A stretch of DNA of 64,000 bases from Fremontodendron californicum (taxonomy: Eukaryota > Streptophyta > Magnoliopsida > Malvales > Malvaceae), in assembly GCA_030761205.1 (NCBI GenBank), contig JAULJL010000003.1:32026301-32090300 (forward strand), in the 5' to 3' direction. The translations under genes were made by a program, and so were the position numbers. Shown piece after piece: positions 10,680-19,017 of the stretch (position 1 is the stretch's first letter; every line of letters begins with the position of its first letter). The notes below the pieces were generated by a model. The model was not told the origin of the DNA. It made no database searches and was given only the letters and a program-made list of their open reading frames with translations.

Positions 10680-11275
10680 ATTGGCTGGTTATACCGCCTA
10701 ATTTGTATATTAACTTTGTTTTATTTTTATTGGCTGGTTATACCGCCTAATTTAGTATATATATTTTTATTGGCTGGTTATACCGCCTAATTTAGTATAT
10801 ATATTTTTATTGGCTGGTTATACCGCCTTGCATCTTATTCTTATTATTTACTTAGTTTAAATCTGGCTTCAAAAACCCCTTTTCTTTTATTGTTTTATTT
10901 GAACGTAAGTTATAAACTAATAACTCATAAATTAAAACCCAATCCCTGAGGACTCGACCCTTGCTAATCATTATACTTACAAACGCCTAATTTGTATATT
11001 AACTTTGTTTTATTTTTATTGGCTGGTTATACCGCCTAATTTAGTATATATATTTTTATTGGCTGGTTATACCGCCTAATTTAGTATATATATCTTTATT
11101 GGCTGGTTATACCGCCTTGCATCTTATTCTTATTATTTACTTTAGTTTAAATCTGGCTTCAAAAACCCCTTTTCTTTTCTTGTTTTCTTTGAACGTAAGT
11201 TATAAACTATTAACTTATAAACTAAAACCCAATCCCTGAGGACTCGACCCTTGCTAACTACTATACTTACAATTG
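10680..11275 (+). repeat. LTR-internal duplication with near-palindromic 17-mers
   Basis: A block of about 290 bp starting 'cgcctaatttgtatatt' occurs twice (from about 10694 and about 10984). Within it the near-palindrome GGCTGGTTATACCGCCT recurs seven times between 10682 and 11117, mostly at 38-50-bp spacing. The block lies downstream of the LTR TATA box, so it would be in the transcript leader. Both LTRs have it, so it predates the last transposition. Confidence 0.75.
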
Positions 11276-11329
11276 ATCTTTTTAGTGCAAGGTTAAATAA
11301 GATACACTCTTTTGGGTGCATCAAATTTT

Positions 11330-11347
11330 TGGCGCCGTTGCCGGGGA
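11330..11347 (+). promoter_or_regulatory. Primer-binding site, tRNA-Asp type
   Basis: TGGCGCCGTTGCCGGGGA starts six bases after the 5' LTR. This is characteristic of Athila/Tat-lineage gypsy elements and fixes the element's orientation. Confidence 0.85.
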
Positions 11348-11469
11348 TTGTTTTCTTTAGTTTATTTGTTACTTGGTTTATTCTTATTTTCACTTCTAAT
11401 TAGTTCTATTTTCTTGTACATACAAGTTTTTCTTATCAAATTTTGAAAAAAAAAAAAAAAAAAAAAACG

Positions 11470-12408
11470 ATGGAATTGAGCAATCTAACACTTGAAGAGT
11501 TGGTGGCATACATGAACATGGAAAATCAACAAGCCAATCTCACCTACCCAGTTCAACAATTGGCCATGGGAGGATGTCAAGGCCATCAAGTGTTCCAAGA
11601 CCAACAGTATGATCATTACTCAAACACTTACCATGAGGGATGGTGGGATCATACTAATTATGGCTACTCAGAAAATTACCAAGAAGTAGATCCTTATGCC
11701 AATTACACTCATCCATCTAGCTTCAATCAATCATGGTCTCAAGAACCAGATCTTCTTCAACCACCACATATGACTCAAAACTCAGGTACTTCTTTAGAAG
11801 ATCTTGTCTATTCTCTTGTTACTGATTCTTTGCAATTTCAACAGGAAACAAGGGCAAGCATCCAGAGTTTGGAAAAGCAAATGAGCCAATTGGCTAGTAG
11901 TATGGTGGGATGGGTAGCACAAAGATCTGAAGAACTCCCAGCCCAAACGATGGTTAACCTAAAGGAGAATGCTACTATTGTGACCTTGAAGAATGAGGAA
12001 CAAGATGAGGATGAAACAAAATTAGAGATGAATTCTATTCTTGAGGATAATGAAGCCAAAGATCCAAATAAGAGTATTTCGGCACCTGAGGTAACGTTTA
12101 AGGTTTCACTTTTTACTAATGTTTCTTCTCCACCTTTTCCTAGTAGATTTGCAAAGTTCAAGGAGGAAGAACATGAACAATACATGCCAGAAACCTTAAA
12201 CAACTTGTTTGTGGAGGTCATTCAACAAGTATCAAAATATGCTCCATTCCTCGATGACATATGCACTACAAAGGATGATGGAATAATACTTGTAATGGAG
12301 AATGCATCCACTGTTGTGCAAAGAAAGCTTCCTCTCAAACGCATAAATTTGGGAAATTTCATGTATGAGCCTGACAAGCCTAAAATGCCAAGAAGGGGTA
12401 TTGGTTAG
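11470..12408 (+). CDS. Degenerate Athila-type gag-like ORF
   Basis: 312 residues from the ATG after a run of more than 20 A's (the frame also stays open through the A's as poly-Lys). The N-terminal half is Gln/Asn/Tyr-rich. Residues about 110-160 hold a short coiled-coil-like stretch (ETRASIQSLEKQMSQLASSM), typical of the region after Athila gag. The C-terminal part has PPFPSRFAKFK and, further on, VVQRKLPLK, resembling the gag-protease junction of Athila/Tat polyproteins (PFP-R and V-QRKLP blocks). There is no CCHC knuckle or protease active site. It may provide an RNA-packaging function in trans or be a remnant. Terminates TAG at 12406-12408. Confidence 0.65.
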   Translation: MELSNLTLEELVAYMNMENQQANLTYPVQQLAMGGCQGHQVFQDQQYDHYSNTYHEGWWDHTNYGYSENYQEVDPYANYTHPSSFNQSWSQEPDLLQPPHMTQNSGTSLEDLVYSLVTDSLQFQQETRASIQSLEKQMSQLASSMVGWVAQRSEELPAQTMVNLKENATIVTLKNEEQDEDETKLEMNSILEDNEAKDPNKSISAPEVTFKVSLFTNVSSPPFPSRFAKFKEEEHEQYMPETLNNLFVEVIQQVSKYAPFLDDICTTKDDGIILVMENASTVVQRKLPLKRINLGNFMYEPDKPKMPRRGIG

Positions 12409-12552
12409 GTTCAAAACACTAAATCAAGTGCTAATTGGGGAGGCAGCCTAATTAGTGAAAGCATTGCCAAACTGCCATCCTCAGATTTGCTCTCTTTTTC
12501 TTTATCTTTTTCTTATGTTTCTTTGCTAATTGTGTTTAGTGTTTCTAAGTTC

Positions 12553-12690
12553 ATTTAGGTTGCATAAGTTTATTTTGTTTATTAGTTCTTTTCACTTACA
12601 CATGATTCTTTCATTTGGGAGTAATAACATTACATTAATGACAATGTAAGAATTATGTGTGGGGGGGGGAGAATTTAGGATTTTATTTAG
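12553..12690 (+). repeat. Pre-polypurine repeat, left copy flanking the captured cassette
   Basis: Shares with 14973-15140 the blocks 'ttaggttgcat', 'attagttcttttc', 'cttacacatgattctttc' and 'gacaatgtaagaatta', ending in a G-rich tract (gtgtggggggggg). The 'acattga(g)gacaatgt' part is a small hairpin. This sequence type normally lies once, downstream of the coding region, in Athila elements. Confidence 0.75.
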
Positions 12691-12894
12691 AGTGTTTTGT
12701 TTTTGTGTCTTTTTTATGTTGTTTTTCTTTCTGATCCTTGTTTTGAAAATAACTAGATGTAAATATAATTTTTATTTTTTTTACCCCGGTTAAATGGCGG
12801 ATAACGGTACTCCTTGATTATTTAAATCGGTTCCATCAGCTACCCACAAAACTGATATTGTATATAAATTTCTCTTCCAATTTCTCTTTCAATT

Positions 12895-12913
12895 TTTTTC
12901 ATTTTTTTTCAGG
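12895..12913 (+). promoter_or_regulatory. Splice-acceptor-like tract immediately before the virus-like ORF
   Basis: A T-rich tract ('tttttttcattttttttcag') ends in CAG at 12912, followed by g and then ATG at 12914. It fits expression from a spliced LTR transcript. A TATA-like 'tatataaatt' lies at about 12860, so an internal promoter is the alternative. Confidence 0.5.
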
Positions 12914-13450
12914 ATGGATGATATTCTCACAAGATTGCAGAAACGATTTCCTCCTTTTCCTCGAAATATTTTACTGAAGCTTTACCAAGTTCGACTTGAA
13001 AGATTAAGAATGCTTATGCACAAAGGGATTCCTGACGACATACGTTGGATAATTGAAGCCAAGGTACGTGAAGATGAATATCTTCCTGTTTTGCATTTAC
13101 CAGGTACAGGTAGAAGCACTTTTGCAAAGAAGCGACGAGCAAAGCGCATGAGTTCAAATTGCCACAAATGTGCACGATGGACGTGTAACGGTAAATGTCG
13201 TTCTATTGGGATTCTGTCCTCTAATCGAGATGATAAAATTGAATTCATTAAGGATGGACTGAGTAAGGAGAATTTGGGTAATATCCAACTTTCTCTTGAG
13301 ACGCATCCTAGTGGAGACGTACAAAGAGAAATTCTTGATTTATGGCCGCAATTCCAAAGGGAATGGCAACATCTTGGGAATCTGATGTTAAAAGACCCTG
13401 TTTGCCAGCTTGTAAGAAAACTGGATGGGAAGCATATCCTCGACTCATAG
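12914..13450 (+). CDS. Virus-like nucleic-acid-binding (silencing-suppressor-like) protein in a retrotransposon
   Basis: 178 residues. Residues 1-60 are helical and Leu/Arg-rich. Then come GRSTF (66-70), a basic patch KKRRAKR (72-78) and four cysteines in the order C83-x2-C86-x4-C91-x3-C95, with a D/E-rich segment after them. This order (Gly-Arg-Ser, Arg/Lys block, compact Cys cluster) is what I know from the small nucleic-acid-binding proteins at the 3' end of carla- and vitivirus genomes, several of which suppress RNA silencing or act in the nucleus. Residues 116-178 look unrelated to those. It ends at TAG, but the same frame stays open 23 more codons to a TGA at 13520-13522. No host homologue is recognised. 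The frame is intact between near-identical LTRs. Function is inferred from motifs only. Confidence 0.6.
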   Translation: MDDILTRLQKRFPPFPRNILLKLYQVRLERLRMLMHKGIPDDIRWIIEAKVREDEYLPVLHLPGTGRSTFAKKRRAKRMSSNCHKCARWTCNGKCRSIGILSSNRDDKIEFIKDGLSKENLGNIQLSLETHPSGDVQREILDLWPQFQREWQHLGNLMLKDPVCQLVRKLDGKHILDS

Positions 13451-13622
13451 AAGGCGTTTAAGCCGTTTCTGGACGTAAAACCAGAGGAAGATGTGAGCCA
13501 CAATCACAACTACAATAAATGACTTCTCAGCTTTTGGTTTGATTTGCAATAACTTTATTTTGTTTTAATTTACGTGTTGTTCGATTTGTGTAATTATTCT
13601 CGTTTTTTTTTTTTTTATTTGT

Positions 13623-13868
13623 CTTTTACGGTTGATTTTTCTTCTCTTTTTGATTTTCTTCCTGAAATCACGCAAAAATCTTTCGTTAGGTTAACATTTT
13701 CTTCTGACAGGTCAAATACACTTTCGGCGACATTATTACTCTTGACTTTTACGGTTGATTTTTCTTCTCTTTTTGATTTTCTTCCTGAAATCATGCAAAA
13801 ATCTTTTGTTAGGTTAACATTTTCTTCTGACAGGTCAGATACACTTTCGGCGACATTATTACTCTTGT
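13623..13868 (+). repeat. 123-bp tandem duplication upstream of LOG
   Basis: 13623-13745 and 13746-13868 differ at only a few positions. Each copy has 'cattttcttctgacag|gt', another acceptor-like tract, so the LOG leader offers several candidate splice sites. The 152-residue frame across it (13574-14032) is a repeat artefact. Confidence 0.85.
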
Positions 13869-13904
13869 CTGATTCACTACTCAGTCCTCTATATATTACA
13901 CCAT

Positions 13905-13922
13905 GTACTCATTCTCTTTCAG
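13905..13922 (+). promoter_or_regulatory. Splice-acceptor-like tract before the LOG start
   Basis: 'actcattctctttcag' ends at 13922, 16 bases before the ATG at 13939. It has the same architecture as the tract before the virus-like ORF, which suggests both are made from alternatively spliced LTR transcripts. Confidence 0.5.
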
Positions 13923-13938
13923 GCACTCGAAAAAAAAA

Positions 13939-14586
13939 ATGGAAAGTACTTCGTCCCAGCGCATTAAAAAAATTTGTGTCTTTGGAGGTGCTTATCCAGG
14001 GAAAAATAACATATTCGCTGATGAAGCCATAAGAGTTGGAGTAATACTTGCCCAACAAAAGATCCACTTGATTTATGGAGGCGGTAGTACGGGTTTAATG
14101 GGAGCAGTCGCTACAGCAGCACACGCCGGAGGAAGTCCAGTTCTAGGAGTCGTGCCAAAACTATTCACAGGTTTTTGTGGACCTACCGTGGGTAAGGAAA
14201 TACAAGTCTGGAGTATCCCTGAACGGATAACAATCATGTACCATTCTGCCGATGCATTCATTGCTTTACCAGGAGGTCTGGGTACATTGGAAGAAATAGC
14301 TTGCGTGGCTTCTTGGTCATCTTTGGTCACAAATAAGAAACCCATTGGTTTGCTTAATATTAATGGTTATTTTAGTAATTTGCTTTCATATTTAGATAAT
14401 GCTGTGGATAATGGATTCATGTTTTCAGAGGCAAGGAGAACCATAATTTCTGCTACAACCATTGAAGATTTACTCAAAAAGCTCCAAGCTTATGAGTGTT
14501 TATCTGCTACGGTTGTTTCGCAAACGCTCGGAAAAAGAAAAAGAGATATGGACGAGCAAGGAGTGGATTGTACTTTGTCTTTGTGA
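13939..14586 (+). CDS. LOG: LOG-type cytokinin riboside 5'-monophosphate phosphoribohydrolase, intronless, retrotransposon-borne
   Basis: 215 residues from the ATG after the splice-acceptor tract (an upstream in-frame ATG at 13903 would add 12). LOG enzymes release active free-base cytokinin from its ribotide in one step. Visible family features: Rossmann start KKICVFGG (10-17), YGGGSTGLMG (46-55), the catalytic Arg96 region, ADAFIALPGG (104-113) within PGGLGTLEE (111-119), and KPIGLLNINGY (134-144). Length matches host LOGs. The residue after Arg96 is Ile where plant LOGs usually have Lys, and GKRKRD (198-203) is an unusual basic tail. Host LOG genes have several introns; this copy has none, consistent with capture as mRNA. 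The frame is fully open. Lysine decarboxylase-like annotation is the older name of this fold. Confidence 0.88.
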   Translation: MESTSSQRIKKICVFGGAYPGKNNIFADEAIRVGVILAQQKIHLIYGGGSTGLMGAVATAAHAGGSPVLGVVPKLFTGFCGPTVGKEIQVWSIPERITIMYHSADAFIALPGGLGTLEEIACVASWSSLVTNKKPIGLLNINGYFSNLLSYLDNAVDNGFMFSEARRTIISATTIEDLLKKLQAYECLSATVVSQTLGKRKRDMDEQGVDCTLSL

Positions 14587-14701
14587 CATTATCTAACATT
14601 TTGTTTGTTGTGTCTCAGTTATAATAAGTGGTTAGCAACCTCTACATGTAATATCTCCTAAATTCTACCTTTAGTAGGGGGTAAGGGACATATTTTGCTA
14701 A

Positions 14702-14940
14702 TTTAAAAAAAAAAAAAAAAATTTTGATGTGTTTTAAGCCATTTAGAAGTATTCATTCTGAACAAGGTCTGAGTAAGGGAGACTTGAGACATACCTTGTC
14801 AGTTTGATTTCTTCTTTTCAAAAAAAAAAAAAAAAAGTTTGTTGTGTTTTAAGCAATTTAGAAGTATTCATTCTGGACAAGGTCTGAGTAAGGGAGACTT
14901 GAGACATACCTTGTCAGTTTGATTTTAATCTTTTTATGTT
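14702..14940 (+). repeat. Tandem duplication with poly-A tracts, 3' of LOG
   Basis: Two copies of an approximately 117-bp unit ('attcattctgaacaaggtctg...accttgtcagtttgatt'), each preceded by a run of 16-18 A's (about 14704-14720 and 14819-14836). The first A-run lies about 120 bp after the LOG stop and could be the remains of the captured messenger's poly-A tail; this is inference. Confidence 0.65.
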
Positions 14941-14972
14941 TACTTGTTAATTTTTGTTTAGTATTTTAGGAT

Positions 14973-15140
14973 TATTTAGGTTGCATGAGTTTGTTTTGTT
15001 TTGTTTTGAGTCTTAGTTGTTCCTATTCTTATGTTATTAGTTCTTTTCTCTTACACATGATTCTTTCATTTGGGTTAATAGACTTACATTGAGGACAATG
15101 TAAGAATTAAGTGTGGGGGGAATGATTTAGGATTTCTTTT
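14973..15140 (+). repeat. Pre-polypurine repeat, right copy flanking the captured cassette
   Basis: Second copy of the 12553-12690 sequence, with 'acattgaggacaatgt' (perfect 6-bp arms) and then 'aattaagtgtgggggg'. With the left copy it brackets the virus-like and LOG ORFs. Confidence 0.75.
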
Positions 15141-16648
15141 ATTTTTGTCTACTATTTTTTTTATGAGTCTTTATTATTATTATTATTATTATTATTTTAG
15201 TGTGTTTAAGTTCCTTTTTAATACAATGATGAGATATGAATTGCATAAGTCTAAAACAGATTTATTAGTGAGAAGATTTTCATGAGAATTGAGCTTGATG
15301 TCAACCTTTTTATGAGCCAATGTTAATATGATATGTTGATTGAGAAAGAAGCATGTTTAGACTTAATCTGACTTGTATAATCATCCTTGTGAGTTTTTGA
15401 GCCTATAATGATTGATGCATTATACAAATCAATCTAATTTCTTTCTTGAGTGCTCTTATGATTACATGATTCTCTAGAACTTGCTTTAAACCGTTTGAGA
15501 CTATATTGATGCATGTGACAACATGAATATGATAGAGGCATTAGGATTTTTAGCCAGGGCCAAACAGCCATCCCTTATTGATGTTCCAAGAGAACACACC
15601 CTTAGTGAACCAATTTGAGCCTACATTGAATAAGCTATCTCTTTGGTAACCATAACTTGTCCCTAACCTAAATATACTTATATCTTTACCTTTGTTCCAA
15701 AGAAGAATTAGCATGATTTGAGACAAGTAGCAAAGACAAGGGATGTTTTTTGGTTAGAAACAAGAAATAAGTGTGGGGGGAAAAGAAAAGAAAAGTCAAG
15801 AGAAAAAGAAATGGAATACTGGCAAATACATTCCTATGTAAAAAAAAAAATGAATCATCTCTTGAATTTGTGGAAAAAGAAAAAGATGTTACAAAGTTGT
15901 TTAGAATGAAGAAAAGGCCCAACATGAATATTCGGCCTAGGTGACTATGTGCTTGTAAAGAGTTTTGAGAAGTTTCTTTGTATAATTTTTTTATGTCTCT
16001 AAACTTTAAACTCTTTGGAACCTTTGTGATATCTTTATCCTTTTGTTCTTCAACCACATTACAAACCCCTTGGCCCCATTACAACCTTGATTAAAGACCT
16101 CTTGATTTATGAAGTTGCATGATCTTTTAGTGGAGAATAGGTGGACAAGCAAGCATATGGTAGAAGTGTTTTCATGAGATTGATTGAGTGTAAACACTTT
16201 ACCACTACTTTAAAGAGTGAAAATCAAGAGAGTATCCCATGTGAGAAGTTGAGATTAAGTTTGAATATGCACTATTTTGATTGAAATATGTTATGTTAAT
16301 ATTGGCTTAACTCAAACTATTTACATTCAAGCAAGATTTTTTGTGAATTTCTTTAAGCTATTGATTAGTTTTTAAGACTTGTCCAATGATTATCTCAAAT
16401 TTATATTGGAAGGATTAGTTATAATTATTATTTTTAGTTTTTCTTATGTTTTCAATGTTTGTGGGTATCGTCCTAGTAAACCCTCACGAGACTAAACTCG
16501 TCCACTAGGGACACCTAGGGGTTTAAAGGCTTGTGTCACATGCTAAGTGCCACCGTGATTTCCTACGAAAATGGATTAGATTAGATTTTCTTATTTTATT
16601 TTTATTGAGTCGTTGCTAGGGACTAGCAACAATCTAAGTGTGGGGGTG
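15141..16648 (+). other. Non-coding 3' region of the Athila-like element, with its polypurine tract
   Basis: No conserved protein in any frame; ORFs at 15686-16197 are short and unsupported. Another 'ataagtgtggggggaaaag' tract lies at about 15768-15786. The true PPT next to the 3' LTR is 16636-16648. A long non-coding stretch before the 3' LTR is usual for Athila/Tat elements. Confidence 0.6.
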
Positions 16649-19017
16649 TGATAACTCGTATAATTATATAGTTTTTAGTTATGTTTTATTATTGTTTTGT
16701 GTCAAATACGAGTTATTATTGTTTAGTCTAATTGTGTTTATGATCTTTTATATTTTTATGTAATTTGGTGTTTTTCACAAGTTTCTTTGAGTGATTTCAG
16801 ATTACTAGAATTAAGGGCAAATCCAGTTCAGTTCCAGTTCCGACACCTTTTGCCATATCAGCTATATCTGGAGTTTCACTGAAGCAATAAGGCTGAAATT
16901 TTAACCGTGCAAAGTTAAGAGGCATATCTATCTTTTTCATGTTTTACACTTCTTGAAACGGAGTCGTTTTCCCTAGAGAAATCAACCATCAAGTTGGCTG
17001 ATGTGCAATGACGTCTGTCCTGAGTAGTTTTCGTATTTTGACCATATCGTCCGATACACATCAGCAAATGAGCTGATTCCAACGGCTATGGATCACTAAC
17101 TGATAGGGGAAGATTTGTCTAGAAGACCATGTGATCAGATAAAGCCTCCAATATTGAAGAAATCGACCATCAAGTTGGCTGATGTGCAATGACGTCTGTG
17201 CTGACCTGTTTTCGTATTTTGCCCATATCTTCTTCTCCACATCAGCAAATGAGCTGATTCTAACGGCTATGAATCAGTAACTCATAGGGAAACATTTTTC
17301 TAGAAGACCATGTGATCATATCAGGCCTCCAAGATTGACAAAATCGACCATCAAGTTGGCTGATCAAAATCGTCATGTATGACGAAAATTGTTAGAAAAT
17401 GCACCCACCTATTATACCTACCTTTGAAATTTGTAAAGCTTGTCTATTGTCATTTAGCCCTCCAAAATGTGTATAAATAGAGGGCCTTGGATGATTGTAG
17501 AGGATCATATTGTACATAGGTAGGATATTAGCCATTTTAATAAAATTCTCTAAGTTTTCTTCTTCTTTCTTTTCTCTAGTTTTCTTTCTTTTCTCTAGTT
17601 TTCTTTTTCTTTAGAGAGAGCAAGAGGTTGGATAATTAATATTCTTCCTCTTCTTCTTTCTTTCTTTTATTTTCTTCTTAGATTTTCTTTAATTTTATGT
17701 TTATGTTTACAATGCCTATGCTAGGCTAAACTTCTATTTGGTTAAGGGTGATTTCAAAGCCCTAGACATGTTTTGTGATTGATTTTCAGATTCTATCTAT
17801 CATTAATTCTCTATCAAAGTTGCTTATGTTCTTCTACAAGAATTGTTCATGATGTTGTCTTGATTTGTTTAGGTGTACAACTAGATCGATCTTGATAATT
17901 ATCTATTGCTAGTTTAGGAGTCTTGATCCGTGTAATTGTCTTGATTTCCTATTCATAAGTGGCAATTTGTGATTAATGATTATGGTCAAGTTTTCAATAA
18001 TTGCAAAGTGGAACATAACCTAAGTTGAACAATCCGAGCTTATGTGTTTGTTGCTTAGATCAACCTATCTTTCTCATCATAAAGCTGCCATTAAATTGAA
18101 TTTAGAGAGCTTATTCTAGGTTGTTTAATGGTTAGAGATTAAATAGAGAGCTTGTTCTATTTAACGACAAACTAAGGAAAGATTGGGATAACAGAGCTTG
18201 TTGTTATCTACGGTTGTTAACTTTGATAGTTGGTTGATATTGATAGATCTGAAATTGATTCTTAATGATGTCTAGTGGTGGAGAATGAAACCTTAACCAT
18301 ATTTTTCATATTTGATTCTTCTTACTTACTTGTTTTCTTACTTTTAGTTTGCTTATTTTTTATATTTATTTTTATTGGCTGGTTATACCGCCTAATTTGT
18401 ATATTAACTTTGTTTTATTTTTATTGGCTGGTTATACCGCCTAATTTAGTATATATATTTTTATTGGCTGGTTATACCGCCTAATTTAGTATATATATTT
18501 TTATTGGCTGGTTATACCGCCTTGCATCTTATTCTTATTATTTACTTAGTTTAAATCTGGCTTCAAAAACCCCTTTTCTTTTATTGTTTTCTTTGAACGT
18601 AAGTTATAAACTAATAACTCATAAATTAAAACCCAATCCCTGAGGACTCGACCCTTGCTAATCATTATACTTACAAACGCCTAATTTGTATATTAACTTT
18701 GTTTTATTTTTATTGGCTGGTTATACCGCCTAATTTAGTATATATATTTTTATTGGCTGGTTATACCGCCTAATTTAGTATATATATCTTTATTGGCTGG
18801 TTATACCGCCTTGCATCTTATTCTTATTATTTACTTTAGTTTAAATCTGGCTTCAAAAACCCCTTTTCTTTTCTTGTTTTCTTTGAACGTAAGTTATAAA
18901 CTATTAACTTATAAACTAAAACCCAATCCCTGAGGACTCGACCCTTGCTAACTACTATACTTACAATTGATCTTTTTAGTGCAAGGTTAAATAAGATACA
19001 CTCTTTTGGGTGCATCA
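16649..19017 (+). repeat. 3' LTR of the Athila-like element
   Basis: 2369 bp, the same length as the 5' LTR. I counted about eight substitutions (for example gga/ggc in 'taacggctatg' and aga/atc in 'ctagatcgatc'), roughly 0.3% divergence. Confidence 0.93.

Larger units (their letters stand above)
8955..11323 (+). repeat. 5' LTR of the Athila-like element
   Basis: 2369 bp, TG...CA, near-identical to 16649-19017. It contains a TATA box, U3 tandem repeats and a downstream duplicated block listed separately. Confidence 0.93.
8955..19017 (+). mobile_element. Non-autonomous Athila-like Ty3-gypsy retrotransposon carrying a two-gene cassette
   Basis: LTRs of equal length (2369 bp; 8955-11323 and 16649-19017) start TGATAACTCG and end GTGCATCA. 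The 5-bp duplication CTTTG flanks it (8950-8954; 19018-19022). The primer site TGGCGCCGTTGCCGGGGA (11330-11347) is the tRNA-Asp type used by Athila/Tat elements, and a purine tract 'aagtgtgggggtg' (16636-16648) precedes the 3' LTR. The 5.3-kb interior has no RT, RNase H or integrase. It has a gag-like ORF, a virus-like nucleic-acid-binding ORF and a LOG ORF, so it would need an autonomous partner to move. About eight differences between LTRs by my count mean recent movement. Confidence 0.93.

Noticed and set aside
12982..13503. 173-residue minus-strand ORF opposite the virus-like gene
   Set aside because: Shadow of the plus-strand ORF. The plus frame has the basic patch and Cys cluster and the preceding acceptor tract; the minus one has no recognisable order.
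13574..14032. 152-residue ORF upstream of and overlapping LOG
   Set aside because: It consists of a Phe/Leu/Ser-rich translation of the 123-bp tandem repeat and then runs out of frame into LOG; no independent protein features.
13939..14586. LOG as an ordinary host gene that merely lies between repeats
   Set aside because: It is intronless and lies strictly between a PBS and PPT within matching LTRs and target duplication, so it is part of the element.
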